Below are positions 16,040-24,427 of a DNA stretch of 64,000 nt, piece by piece (position 1 is the stretch's first letter; each line of letters starts with the position of its first letter). The stretch covers positions 248,001-312,000 of the forward strand of contig DAIORT010000001.1 of the NCBI GenBank assembly GCA_036752905.1. The letters run 5' to 3'. A model generated the notes under the pieces. That model worked only from the letters and a program-made list of their open reading frames with translations. It was not told where the DNA came from and made no database searches. Source of the stretch: UBA4877 sp002399345 (GTDB lineage: Bacteria > Bacillota > Thermoanaerobacteria > Thermoanaerobacterales > UBA4877). Both the position numbers and the translations under genes were made by a program.

Positions 16040-17309
16040 ATCCAGAAACTGTCTTATATTCGGCAGGTTCAATCTGATTGAACATCCATTCAATGTAAAC
16101 ACCATATCCTCTGGTAGGATCATTTACAAAAACATGGGTGACGGCACCTATCAATTTCCCATTCTGGATTATAGGGCTGCCACTCATTCCTTGAATAATA
16201 CCGCCTGTTTTTTTTAGCAGTCTTCTATCAGTCACCTTAATTACCATACTTTTCGATGATGGACGGCTCTGATCGGACGTCTTTATGATTTCAACATCAT
16301 AAGACTTAGTACCCTTATTATCTAAATCAATCAGTATTTGAGCCGGCCCGGTCTTTATTTCTGACTGTAAACCTATCGGCATTAATTTCCCTTGTACCTG
16401 TTTATTCATATGGCCAAAAATGCCAAAAGACGTATTCTCTTCAATGCTTCCCTGAGGATTTAATTCATTAGTAAATACACCGCGTATCTCACCGGGTTTA
16501 TTGCTTTTTCCACTTTCAATGGAAGTGATCTCAGTATTGTAAATTTCACCGTCACTCAAAGACAGTTTTTTCCCTGTAGCTGTATCGGTTATAGCATGGC
16601 CTAAAGCTCCAAACATTTTATTATCCTCAGTAGTAAACGTCAAGGTTCCGATACCGGCGGTATGGTCTTTCACCCAAAGACCTATTCGAAATTCACTATC
16701 TTCTTTTGATTTTATAGGCATAATTTGCTTTTTTAGGATCCCACCATCTCGTTTTACAGATATAGGTATTGTTTTATTGCCTGCTTTGTTTAAAATCCTG
16801 GTGATATCATCTGCGCAGTTTACCTTGACATTATCCAATGTCAAGATCATATCACCCGGCTGTATACCCGCCTTTCTCGCCGGTTTATAGACCCTTGCAT
16901 CACATCCTATCACTTCGGATAAACCTACAACCATTGTTCCTCTAGTTTTTACTTTCACACCTATCGGTTGCCCTCCAGGTCTGACATAAACATCAGGAAC
17001 AACATCCAATGTCACTTTTTTTAGTGGGAACAAGCCGAACAAATAAAACTCCAGATTACTTTTGCCTTCCTTTATTGTATTTATTGTAAGTGGTTTATTA
17101 TTCAGCTTTATTGCACTGGTATCAAAGTCAGTACTGATCGCATCCGGTAATTTAAAGTCAAAACTCTGCTTCGAACCTTCCGCAACCTTTATTACATCCG
17201 GTATATTGTTTATAAACCGCAGTGGAAATACATAATCTGCAATAATTAAAGAAAAAATAAGAAAAACAGCAAAAATCTTGGATATTCTTTGTTTATCCAA
17301 ATTTACCAC
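16038..17309 (-). CDS. spoIVB: SpoIVB peptidase (sporulation signalling serine protease)
   Basis: Serine protease made in the forespore and secreted into the intermembrane space. In B. subtilis it cleaves SpoIVFA and so triggers pro-sigma-K processing. Seen: 423 aa; N-terminal membrane segment (IFAVFLIFSLIIADYVF), a PDZ domain (about 105-195, GIQPGDMILTLDNVKV), and an S55-type protease domain with GALGHAI and catalytic GMSGSPI (Ser378 with this start). The start is uncertain: GTG at 17309 or the in-frame TTG at 17300, which has better SD spacing (GGGAG). The SD lies in one arm of a 12-bp inverted repeat. Pro-sigma-K is encoded at 52339-53034. Confidence 0.95.
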   Translation of the reverse strand: MVNLDKQRISKIFAVFLIFSLIIADYVFPLRFINNIPDVIKVAEGSKQSFDFKLPDAISTDFDTSAIKLNNKPLTINTIKEGKSNLEFYLFGLFPLKKVTLDVVPDVYVRPGGQPIGVKVKTRGTMVVGLSEVIGCDARVYKPARKAGIQPGDMILTLDNVKVNCADDITRILNKAGNKTIPISVKRDGGILKKQIMPIKSKEDSEFRIGLWVKDHTAGIGTLTFTTEDNKMFGALGHAITDTATGKKLSLSDGEIYNTEITSIESGKSNKPGEIRGVFTNELNPQGSIEENTSFGIFGHMNKQVQGKLMPIGLQSEIKTGPAQILIDLDNKGTKSYDVEIIKTSDQSRPSSKSMVIKVTDRRLLKKTGGIIQGMSGSPIIQNGKLIGAVTHVFVNDPTRGYGVYIEWMFNQIEPAEYKTVSG

Positions 17310-17311
17310 GC

Positions 17312-17386
17312 TCCCACTTTAAGCTTCACCATTTACCTTATAAAAATGTGATAAAGCTATTAATAAAATGGCCTCTTAAAGTGGGA
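17312..17386. repeat. 12-bp inverted repeat in the spoIVB leader
   Basis: TCCCACTTTAAG (17312-17323) and CTTAAAGTGGGA (17375-17386), perfect arms 51 nt apart. In the spoIVB mRNA the downstream arm contains the SD-like GTGGGAG, so pairing would hide the ribosome binding site. It could also be an operator. Confidence 0.6.
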
Positions 17387-17396
17387 TTTATACTAA

Positions 17397-17425
17397 CAAA
17401 AAAAGTAGTATGTTAATACTACTTT
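17397..17425 (-). terminator. Intrinsic terminator of recN operon
   Basis: Minus strand AAAGTAGTA, loop TTAACA, TACTACTTT followed by a T-run, overlapping the recN stop codon. Confidence 0.85.
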
Positions 17426-19115
17426 ACATAAAAGATCTTTTAAGGGATTGTGCTATATTTAGCATCTCTTGGGAATTTTTAATAGATGCCTCGGTTACAT
17501 TGCTACCGCTTATCATCCGGGAAAGTTCCTTAATACGTTCGTTATCATCAAGTTTTTTTAAAGTGGTGTATGCATGGTCATTATGCAGCTGTTTTTCAAT
17601 CCTAAAGTGTTCGTCCCCCATCGAAGCTATCTGTGGCAAATGAGTTATGCATATAACCTGGCACTTTTTTGAAAGCGACATAAGTTTCATTGCTACTGCT
17701 TGTCCTGCTTTACCACTTATACCGCTGTCTATTTCATCAAAAATAAGTGTGTTTATTTTATCGGCACCTGCAAAAACTACTTTTAATGCCAAAAGTATCC
17801 TGGACATCTCGCCCCCCGAGGCAACTTTTGTTAGAGGCTTTAACGGCTCACCGGGATTTGTTGAGATCAGGTATTCTATCTTGTCTATACCTTTTTTACT
17901 TATTGCTTTTATATCGGAATTTATATCTACTTTAAAGTTGCAGTTACTCATATTAAGTTCAGTCAGTTCTTTTTTTATTGTCTTTTCTAATTGTAAAGCA
18001 AGTTTTTTTCTTTCTGCACTTAACTCCAATGCACTTTTTTTATACTGATCTTTAATATCTTTAATCTCTATTTCCAATTTTTTTATTTCTTCCGTACTTC
18101 CCTTTAATTCCAACAGATCATTTTCAATTTTTTCTTTATAATTAAGTATATCCTTTATATCTGCACCATATTTTCTTTTTAATTCATTTATTTGGTTTAT
18201 ACGCTCTTCTATCCGCGCCAAATCATCGGGATTATATTCAAACGAATCCAGATAACTCCTCATCTGCCGAGCCGTATCATCTATATTATAATAGCAGTTG
18301 TTGAGCGTATTATAAAACTCTGAAAATTCTTTGATGTCATTAATTTTTTTTAGCCCATTAATTATTATACCCATATTATCCGTTATAGAATCCGAATTAC
18401 CATACATTCTATCATAGGAATCCCTGAGAACGTCAAAGATTACCTGCGCATTTCTTGCTACTTTCTCTTTTTCTTCTAGTTCTTCGTCATCTCCTTCGTG
18501 AAGATCCGATGAGCTGATTTCCCTCAGTTGGTACTCTAATACATCCATGGTTCGTGCCTTTTCTTTTTCCTCTTTCTTAAGCCTTAAGTATCTGGTATTT
18601 TTATTTTCATACTCTACATAGAGTTTTTCAACCCTGACGATCAAATCATCAATCCGATTTTTTCCGAATGCATCGAGAAGTTTAATATGATTATTTACAT
18701 TGAGTAGACTTTGATTTTCGTTTTGCCCAACTATTTCCATCAGGTTACTACCAATCGTTTTTACAACATTTAAAGTATACTGCTTGCCGTTTATCCTTGA
18801 TACAGATCTGCCGTTCTGGTTAAATTCTCTTGTGATTATCAAAACATCGCTGCCCGCAAGACCAAGATCACTTAGCATGTGAGAAAGTTCATTATTTATA
18901 TCTTTTATATCAAAGCTTCCCTCGATAAATGTACGGTCCGTACCGGTTCGTATGTAGTTTCTGTCAAATCTTTCTCCCAATAGTACACTGACGGCATCAA
19001 TTATTATTGACTTTCCGGCTCCTGTTTCGCCGGTTAATATGTTAAGCCCGTCTGCAAAATCAATTTCAAGGGATTCAATCAATGCAAAATTTCTTATACA
19101 CAAGGATAAGAGCAT
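17424..19115 (-). CDS. recN: DNA repair protein RecN
   Basis: SMC-like ATPase that acts at DNA double-strand breaks and tethers ends for RecA-dependent repair. Seen: about 563 aa; Walker A TGETGAGKS near residue 30, a long central coiled coil (about 150-370), Walker C/signature LTKVASGGEMSRILLALK and Walker B NTLIFDEIDSGISG, then a conserved QVICITHLPQIA. Starts at 19124 (GTG), 19121 (ATG) and 19115 (ATG) are possible; 19115 gives the best spacing from AAGGTG. It is the last gene of the argR-recN pair, which clostridia and bacilli share. Confidence 0.95.
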   Translation of the reverse strand: MLLSLCIRNFALIESLEIDFADGLNILTGETGAGKSIIIDAVSVLLGERFDRNYIRTGTDRTFIEGSFDIKDINNELSHMLSDLGLAGSDVLIITREFNQNGRSVSRINGKQYTLNVVKTIGSNLMEIVGQNENQSLLNVNNHIKLLDAFGKNRIDDLIVRVEKLYVEYENKNTRYLRLKKEEKEKARTMDVLEYQLREISSSDLHEGDDEELEEKEKVARNAQVIFDVLRDSYDRMYGNSDSITDNMGIIINGLKKINDIKEFSEFYNTLNNCYYNIDDTARQMRSYLDSFEYNPDDLARIEERINQINELKRKYGADIKDILNYKEKIENDLLELKGSTEEIKKLEIEIKDIKDQYKKSALELSAERKKLALQLEKTIKKELTELNMSNCNFKVDINSDIKAISKKGIDKIEYLISTNPGEPLKPLTKVASGGEMSRILLALKVVFAGADKINTLIFDEIDSGISGKAGQAVAMKLMSLSKKCQVICITHLPQIASMGDEHFRIEKQLHNDHAYTTLKKLDDNERIKELSRMISGSNVTEASIKNSQEMLNIAQSLKRSFM

Positions 19116-19125
19116 TGGCATCACC

Positions 19126-19578
19126 TTATCTTATATATTTGCTAAACTTGTTCACCACATCCATCGTGTGATCTGCTTGTCTTACAATCAAAAATATCGT
19201 ATCATCCCCGGCAAGTGAACCAACTATATCATTTATATCCAAAGCATCAATGGCAGCAGCGGCGGCCATGGCCGTTCCCGAAAGTGTTTTTAATACGACC
19301 ATATTACCGGCATAATCCACTTTAAGCAGAGACTCTTTTAATAATGAAGTTAGTCTGTTAATTACACTTTCATCATGCTGCTTTAAGGGCGCATATCTAT
19401 AATGTCCGTTTTCTGCGAGGACCTTTACCAGCCTGAGTTCCTTGATATCCCGCGAAACAGTGGCCTGGGTTACAACTATTCCTTCTCTTTTGAGCTCTTC
19501 CGATAACTCTTCCTGGGTTTCTATCGGCTTCTTGCTAATAAGGTCAAGTATTTTCGCATGTCGTGCTATCTTCATCAC
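19126..19578 (-). CDS. argR: Arginine repressor ArgR/AhrC
   Basis: Arginine-sensing hexameric transcription regulator of arginine metabolism. Seen: 150 aa; N-terminal winged helix with TQATVSRDIKELRLVKV (the SR recognition pair) and C-terminal oligomerisation and arginine-binding domain with the conserved GTAMAAAAAIDALD and GSLAGDDTIFLIV. The start is GTG (19578) or the adjacent ATG, behind GAGGTG. It lies between nadK and recN, the common Firmicute arrangement. No ARG box is assigned. Confidence 0.95.
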   Translation of the reverse strand: MMKIARHAKILDLISKKPIETQEELSEELKREGIVVTQATVSRDIKELRLVKVLAENGHYRYAPLKQHDESVINRLTSLLKESLLKVDYAGNMVVLKTLSGTAMAAAAAIDALDINDIVGSLAGDDTIFLIVRQADHTMDVVNKFSKYIR

Positions 19579-19596
19579 TATTATACACCTCGAATT

Positions 19597-20445
19597 TTAT
19601 TCTTTTAATTTTGCCCCAAGCACATCAAAGAAATTCTTGCCGGAGGTTTTAATCAGTGTAGTATGGTATGGAGACTGTCTTATAATAACTTCATCACCCA
19701 GGTTCAATTTGTAGCCCTGTTGCCCATCAACTGTCAATATGATATCCTGATTTTTATCAAGTATGGCTATCTTTACCGTGCTGTTCTGCGAGGCTATAAT
19801 TGATCGCGAATATAAAGTATGAGGGCATATCGGAGTTATTATAATTAATTTGATGTCAGGTACGCATATAGGTCCGCCTGCCGATAGTGAATACGCCGTC
19901 GAGCCGGTGGGGCTGGATATTATTATTCCATCCGCAGAATACGTCTCTATATATTCTCCGTCAAGGAAGGTCTTGAGATGGACCATTCGTGAAAACGAAC
20001 CTTTAGTAATGCCAATATCATTTAAAGCAGTATAATTTTCCACCTCTACTCCATTTTTTACAATAGCTGCCTCTATCATCATCCTGTCCTCTGTAGTATA
20101 GTTTCCGCTCATGCATTTATCAAGAGCCGTATAAATGTCATTTACCTCAACATCTGTTATAAACCCGAGATGTCCGAGATTTATTCCCAGTATAGGTTTA
20201 CCGTAGGGTGCGCATTGTCTTGCAACATTAAGGAGGGTTCCGTCGCCACCTAAAACAGCGATTAAATCACATGTTTTGTAAATCTCTCCAATTTTTAAAC
20301 CCAGCTCTTTACGGTTTATTTTTTCTGCCATAAATTCATTTAAAAAGGGATGGCATCCCCTTTCCTCTATGTATTTCACAGCCGTCAATGTAATTTTTAG
20401 ATCCTTATCCTTTTGAATATTGGATATTACACCAATATTTTTCAT
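19597..20445 (-). CDS. nadK: NAD kinase
   Basis: Phosphorylates NAD to NADP in the cytoplasm. Seen: 282 aa; GGDGTLLNVAR near residue 65 (family signature), ALNDIGITKG, and the ATP-binding stretch PTGSTAYSLSAGGP, with C-terminal VDGQQGYKL. Length and motif order are standard. It lies 11 nt after tlyA and upstream of argR. Confidence 0.96.
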   Translation of the reverse strand: MKNIGVISNIQKDKDLKITLTAVKYIEERGCHPFLNEFMAEKINRKELGLKIGEIYKTCDLIAVLGGDGTLLNVARQCAPYGKPILGINLGHLGFITDVEVNDIYTALDKCMSGNYTTEDRMMIEAAIVKNGVEVENYTALNDIGITKGSFSRMVHLKTFLDGEYIETYSADGIIISSPTGSTAYSLSAGGPICVPDIKLIIITPICPHTLYSRSIIASQNSTVKIAILDKNQDIILTVDGQQGYKLNLGDEVIIRQSPYHTTLIKTSGKNFFDVLGAKLKE

Positions 20446-20456
20446 ATTCTCCCTCC

Positions 20457-21251
20457 CTACAGCTTATCATGTGCCCCCTTAACAATCTCACTTATTTTTG
20501 ACACGTCACACCTTGCTTCTTGCCAGTCAAAAAGTCCAAGAAATTCAATATTCCCTTTAGGACCCTTTATGGGTGAATATGTAAGGTCCTTTAAATAAAG
20601 TCCGCTTTGCCGTGCATTTTTTTCCACATTCTCTATAACAGTTTTATGTACCTCGGGATCCTTTACCACTCCGTTCTTTCCGATATATTTCCTGCCGGCT
20701 TCAAACTGCGGTTTAATTAGCGCAATAATAAAACCGTCATCTTTTAAAAACCCGGTTGCCGGTAAAAAGATCTTATCCAGCGATATAAAAGAAACATCTA
20801 TTGTTATCATGTCCACCTGCCGTCCGATATCCTCCAGCGTTAAGTATCTAGCATTTTTACGTTCAATCACCGTTACCCTGCTGTCACGCCTAAGTTTCTC
20901 CGCCAGCTGTCCATAACCTACATCAATTGAATAGACATGACCGGCACCTTCCTGAAGAAGGCAGTCAGTAAAGCCGCCGGTAGAGGCACCTATATCCACA
21001 GCTACTCTGCCGCTAATGGAGATACCAAAATTGTCCACCGCTTTTTTTAGCTTCCGGCCACCTCTGCTTACATAGGGTGGTTTTTCTTTCAATGTTACCT
21101 CGGTATTTATATCAACGGATGTACCAGGCTTATCTATAACCTGACCTTCTGCCAGGACATCCCCAGCCATTATCAGTCTTTTTGCAACTTCTCTACTGGA
21201 GGCATAACCTTTATTACATACAAGTACATCAAATCTTACTTTATTGCTCAT
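20457..21251 (-). CDS. tlyA: TlyA family rRNA 2'-O-methyltransferase
   Basis: Methylates ribose 2'-OH in 16S and/or 23S rRNA in mycobacteria; older name is hemolysin A. Seen: 264 aa; N-terminal S4 RNA-binding domain (RFDVLVCNKGYASSREVAKRL), then an FtsJ-like methyltransferase with SAM motif AVDIGASTGGFTDCLLQEGA, catalytic Lys in SRGGRKLKKA, Asp in MITIDVSFISL and Lys in IALIKPQFEAG. It overlaps the end of dxs by 11 nt, so translation is probably coupled. This dxs-tlyA-nadK-argR-recN order is conserved in Firmicutes. Confidence 0.94.
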   Translation of the reverse strand: MSNKVRFDVLVCNKGYASSREVAKRLIMAGDVLAEGQVIDKPGTSVDINTEVTLKEKPPYVSRGGRKLKKAVDNFGISISGRVAVDIGASTGGFTDCLLQEGAGHVYSIDVGYGQLAEKLRRDSRVTVIERKNARYLTLEDIGRQVDMITIDVSFISLDKIFLPATGFLKDDGFIIALIKPQFEAGRKYIGKNGVVKDPEVHKTVIENVEKNARQSGLYLKDLTYSPIKGPKGNIEFLGLFDWQEARCDVSKISEIVKGAHDKL

Positions 21252-23115
21252 TTTTATTCGCCATTTCTAATATTAGTTGTAAAATTTTATCAGAATCAAG
21301 GCCGCAAAGCTTATATAACTCATCCTGACTGCCTTGAGTAACAAAACTGTCGGGTATAGCCAATAATTTTGTCTTTATATTTCCTATGCCTTCCTCGGCA
21401 ATTATCTGTAGGACCTCCTGGCCCAGTCCGCCATGTTTTACATTGTTTTCTATAATCATCAGTTTGCCGGTCTTGCGTACTGAAGAAATTATTAGCTCTT
21501 TATCTACAGGTTTCATAAACCTGGCGTTTATAATTTCAGGGTGTACGTGAGCTGCATTCAGTTTGTTTGATAAACCGATAACTTTATGTGCCATTATCCC
21601 CTCACACAATATTGTTATATCATCCCCCGAGCTTAAAAGCTGTCCTTTACCGTAATGTATTTTAACAGTATCCGAATTCTCCGTACTGTTTCCTCGAGGA
21701 TACCTTATTGCCACCGGCCCGTCATGCTCGATTGCAAATCTGAGCATTGCTTTAAGCTCGCTGCCGTTCATAGGTGACATAACGGTCATATTAGGTATCA
21801 TACTCAGATAAGACAGATCAAAAGCCCCATGGTGCGTTTCCCCGTCATGTCCTACAAGGCCTGCCCTGTCCACTGCAAAAATTACATGAAGGTTTTGTAG
21901 GCATACGTCATGTATTATTTGGTCAAAACCCCTCTGAAGAAAGGTGGAATAAACGGCAAATACGGGTATATAGCCCTGCATCGCCAGTCCGGCCGACAGT
22001 GTTACCGCATGTTGCTCAGCTATTCCAACATCAAAAAACCTGTCGGGATATCTACGCGAAAATTCGTCCAGGCCGGTTCCATCTTTCATGGCGGCAGTTA
22101 TAGCAACAATCTTTTTATTGTTCCGCGCCAGCTCAGCTAATTCTTCACCGAATATTCCTGAAAAAGTTTTCCCTGCATGACATTCTACCACCTTGCCTGT
22201 ATTTATGTCAAACGAACCAATACCGTGAAACCTACACGGCTCTTTTTCGGCATAATAATATCCCCGACCTTTCTGGGTCAAAACATGAACGATTTTAGGA
22301 CCGTTTATTGTCTTTGCAGACTCTAATATATTTTTTAAAGATTCAATATCATGACCGTCGACCGGCCCAAAATATTTAATTCCTATATCCTCAAAGAACA
22401 TGCCGGGTATAACAAGATATTTAATACTGTCTTTTGCTCTTTCTATTGATTTGGTTATTTTTTCTCCAACAATAGGAACATGCTTCAGTTTTCTCTTAAC
22501 ATCCTTCTTTACATGATTATAAAGTGGACCTGCCCGCAGCTGCGTTAAATAAGCGGATATCCCGCCTACATTATGTGAAATGGACATTTCATTGTCGTTT
22601 AGGATTATCATAATGTCCGTATTGCTCCTGCCGGTATCATTAAGAGCTTCTAGGGCTACGCCGCCCGTGAGTGCGCCGTCTCCAATTACTGCCACGGTTT
22701 TATAATTGTCTCCCGAAAGATCCCTGCCCCTGGCCATCCCGAGAATCGCTGATATGGAGGTGCTGCTATGGCCGGTCCCAAACATATCATATTTACTCTC
22801 ATGTATCTTGGGAAAACCGCTTAGACCGCCAAATTGTCTCAAAGTAGAAAATTCATTTTTCCTTCCGGTCAGTATTTTATATACATATGACTGATGACCC
22901 ACATCCCAAACTATTTTATCCCTGGGAAAATCAAATACGCTTAAAAGCGCTATGGTAAGTTCCACAACTCCAAGATTCGAAGCAAGATGTCCCCCTGTTT
23001 TAGAAACATTTTTAAGTAAAAAATCTCTTATCTCTTCTGCAAGTTCTTTTAAACCGGCATCGCTAAGCTTTTTTAAATCTTTAGGTGAATTAATATTATC
23101 AAGATATTTATACAT
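21241..23115 (-). CDS. dxs: 1-deoxy-D-xylulose-5-phosphate synthase
   Basis: First enzyme of the MEP isoprenoid pathway: pyruvate plus glyceraldehyde 3-phosphate to DXP, with thiamin diphosphate. Seen: about 624 aa; TPP site GDGALTGGVALEALND, HVLTQKGRGYYYAE, catalytic-Glu region FFDVGIAEQHAVTLSAGLA, and transketolase C domain. The ATG at 23115 is preceded by AAGG; a GTG 18 nt upstream is less likely. The start overlaps the oapA stop. With ispA nearby, the cluster makes prenyl diphosphates. Confidence 0.96.
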   Translation of the reverse strand: MYKYLDNINSPKDLKKLSDAGLKELAEEIRDFLLKNVSKTGGHLASNLGVVELTIALLSVFDFPRDKIVWDVGHQSYVYKILTGRKNEFSTLRQFGGLSGFPKIHESKYDMFGTGHSSTSISAILGMARGRDLSGDNYKTVAVIGDGALTGGVALEALNDTGRSNTDIMIILNDNEMSISHNVGGISAYLTQLRAGPLYNHVKKDVKRKLKHVPIVGEKITKSIERAKDSIKYLVIPGMFFEDIGIKYFGPVDGHDIESLKNILESAKTINGPKIVHVLTQKGRGYYYAEKEPCRFHGIGSFDINTGKVVECHAGKTFSGIFGEELAELARNNKKIVAITAAMKDGTGLDEFSRRYPDRFFDVGIAEQHAVTLSAGLAMQGYIPVFAVYSTFLQRGFDQIIHDVCLQNLHVIFAVDRAGLVGHDGETHHGAFDLSYLSMIPNMTVMSPMNGSELKAMLRFAIEHDGPVAIRYPRGNSTENSDTVKIHYGKGQLLSSGDDITILCEGIMAHKVIGLSNKLNAAHVHPEIINARFMKPVDKELIISSVRKTGKLMIIENNVKHGGLGQEVLQIIAEEGIGNIKTKLLAIPDSFVTQGSQDELYKLCGLDSDKILQLILEMANKNEQ

Positions 23116-23713
23116 TTCTATCTGCCTTTCCACCCTTCTTGTTTTTAGTTTTCATATCAGCCAGTATTTCTATACCTGTCTTATCATGAATCGCGGCCAA
23201 TATTTTCCCCGTAAAAAGACAAATAGTTAAATTATTATCTATAGCTATTGATTTGCCCATTGCTTTACCTCCTATAGTAAGTGTTGAGACAACAGCGCTC
23301 ATGGCAATACTCATATATGTCGTTTTAAGCAGGGGAAAGATTTCAATTAGTTTCGTGATGATTATGGCAACGGATACGCCGCTTACAACACTACATATAT
23401 CTCCAACTACGTCGTTACATATGTTAGAAACAACATCGGCGTTTTTTACAAGTCTTATTGCATATTTTGCACCGTAAACCTTGTCTGAAGCCATAGAATG
23501 AAACGGCCCCTCATCTGCCGAAGTTACCGCTATACCTATTACATCAAAAATTATGCCTATAAATATTATAAAAAGAAGAATTATAAATGCAACAAAAAGA
23601 GTGACATTTTCAAGCAAAAGACTGGATAGACTCATAAGAATGGAAAGAACAAAAGTTAATATGCAGACATACAATACCCAACGGTAATTTATATGTATAT
23701 CATTTTTTCGCAT
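23108..23713 (-). CDS. oapA: OLE-associated protein OapA
   Basis: Membrane protein that binds OLE RNA and brings the ribonucleoprotein to the cell membrane. In Alkalihalobacillus halodurans the complex affects tolerance to alcohols, cold and magnesium stress. Seen: 201 aa; hydrophobic segments at about 12-32, 38-60, 105-124 and 133-150, a basic tail (KTKNKKGGKADR), and the DxxxD motif DVVGD at Asp101-Asp105, known as a feature of OapA. The fold may be related to CNNM/DUF21 transmembrane domains. GGAGG precedes the ATG, directly downstream of the OLE RNA gene and upstream of dxs, the classic OLE context. Identity rests on context, topology and motif, without a database search. Confidence 0.85.
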   Translation of the reverse strand: MRKNDIHINYRWVLYVCILTFVLSILMSLSSLLLENVTLFVAFIILLFIIFIGIIFDVIGIAVTSADEGPFHSMASDKVYGAKYAIRLVKNADVVSNICNDVVGDICSVVSGVSVAIIITKLIEIFPLLKTTYMSIAMSAVVSTLTIGGKAMGKSIAIDNNLTICLFTGKILAAIHDKTGIEILADMKTKNKKGGKADRNV

Positions 23714-23726
23714 TAAAAATCCTCCA

Positions 23727-24286
23727 AAAAATCTCGTAGGTGGCGATATACCGAGTAAATTTTGCAGCTTGAGGTCCAGTAGGATTTCCCATCGTAATAC
23801 TAAGCCGTCGCCGGCTCAGCAGTTTCCTTTGAAATCACGATTAACCGGGTCGCCCGCGACTAAACTGGATCACCATTAAGACTGCACCGTAATCCCCAGT
23901 ATATCTCCTCTAAGCGAGTAGTCTAGGGGCTTTCCCCAACAGCGTTCCTGACCCATAGCCTCTTTTGCAGTATTGGTTTCAAGTGATACTCTCTCCCAAT
24001 ACCACTTCACGGCAGACTACACTATCCCATTTACCCGAGATAGGTTACCCCCGGATCTTAAGACAGACTAGCAATGTCCTTGTCTTAGATCTCGGGTCTC
24101 CGCGAGATGAGGGTCCACGCCCGCATGCCTTTGCAGATCGCCCCCATCTCTTACTCCCTGCATAGACCCCCGACTGGGCGTCGAAAGCCCATACAAGAAA
24201 CTTCATCGATGTGCCCTTTGACGGATTTTTAGGCCCGTCCTCAAGACCAGGTCGGCCGACTAGAATACTACGCCACCTACGTAACG
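23727..24286 (-). ncRNA. ole: OLE RNA (ornate, large, extremophilic)
   Basis: About 560-nt non-coding RNA between ispA and oapA. Seen: no plausible gene on either strand. The two ends form a perfect 11-bp closing stem (CGTAGGTGGCG at 24281-24271 on the minus strand with CGCCACCTACG at 23745-23735), followed by a T-run and then the oapA SD. Base composition is much richer in G and C than the flanks, with many internal hairpin-forming segments. A strong promoter ends about 7 nt upstream. Known: OLE RNAs are about 600 nt, lie beside oapA within the isoprenoid and DNA-repair cluster of anaerobic or extremophilic Firmicutes, and form a membrane-bound RNP. A covariance search would confirm. Confidence 0.9.
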
Positions 24287-24292
24287 ATAAAA

Positions 24293-24321
24293 ATTATAAC
24301 ATACGTATGTTTATCTTACAA
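24293..24321 (-). promoter_or_regulatory. Sigma-A type promoter of the OLE RNA
   Basis: Minus strand TTGTAA (24321-24316), 17-nt spacer, TATAAT (24298-24293) with an upstream TG (extended -10). Predicted start near 24286, just before the closing stem. This suggests the RNA is made independently of ispA read-through. Confidence 0.8.
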
Positions 24322-24345
24322 TATTGTAAATAAATCAATTAACTC

Positions 24346-24397
24346 ATGCGAGCGCACATTTTCTCCAAAAAACATATTTTTTGTGCGTGAAACGCAT
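24346..24397 (-). terminator. Interrupted inverted repeat after ispA
   Basis: Arms TGTGCG...CGCAT (24382-24397) and ATGCG..CGCACA (24346-24358) pair with a small internal loop; the hairpin loop is A/T rich. It probably marks the end of the ispA transcript before the OLE promoter. No strong T-run. Confidence 0.4.
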
Positions 24398-24427
24398 TAA
24401 TAATGCTTTAGATTAGATTATGCTCAC

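Noticed and set aside
23108..23713. Hemolysin/CNNM-type transporter annotation for the gene after the OLE RNA
   Set aside because: No CBS domains, and the position, size and DxxxD motif fit OapA better.
23965..24165. 66-aa plus-strand open frame inside the OLE RNA region
   Set aside because: No SD, no protein-like composition, and it runs antisense to a structured RNA gene; treated as chance.
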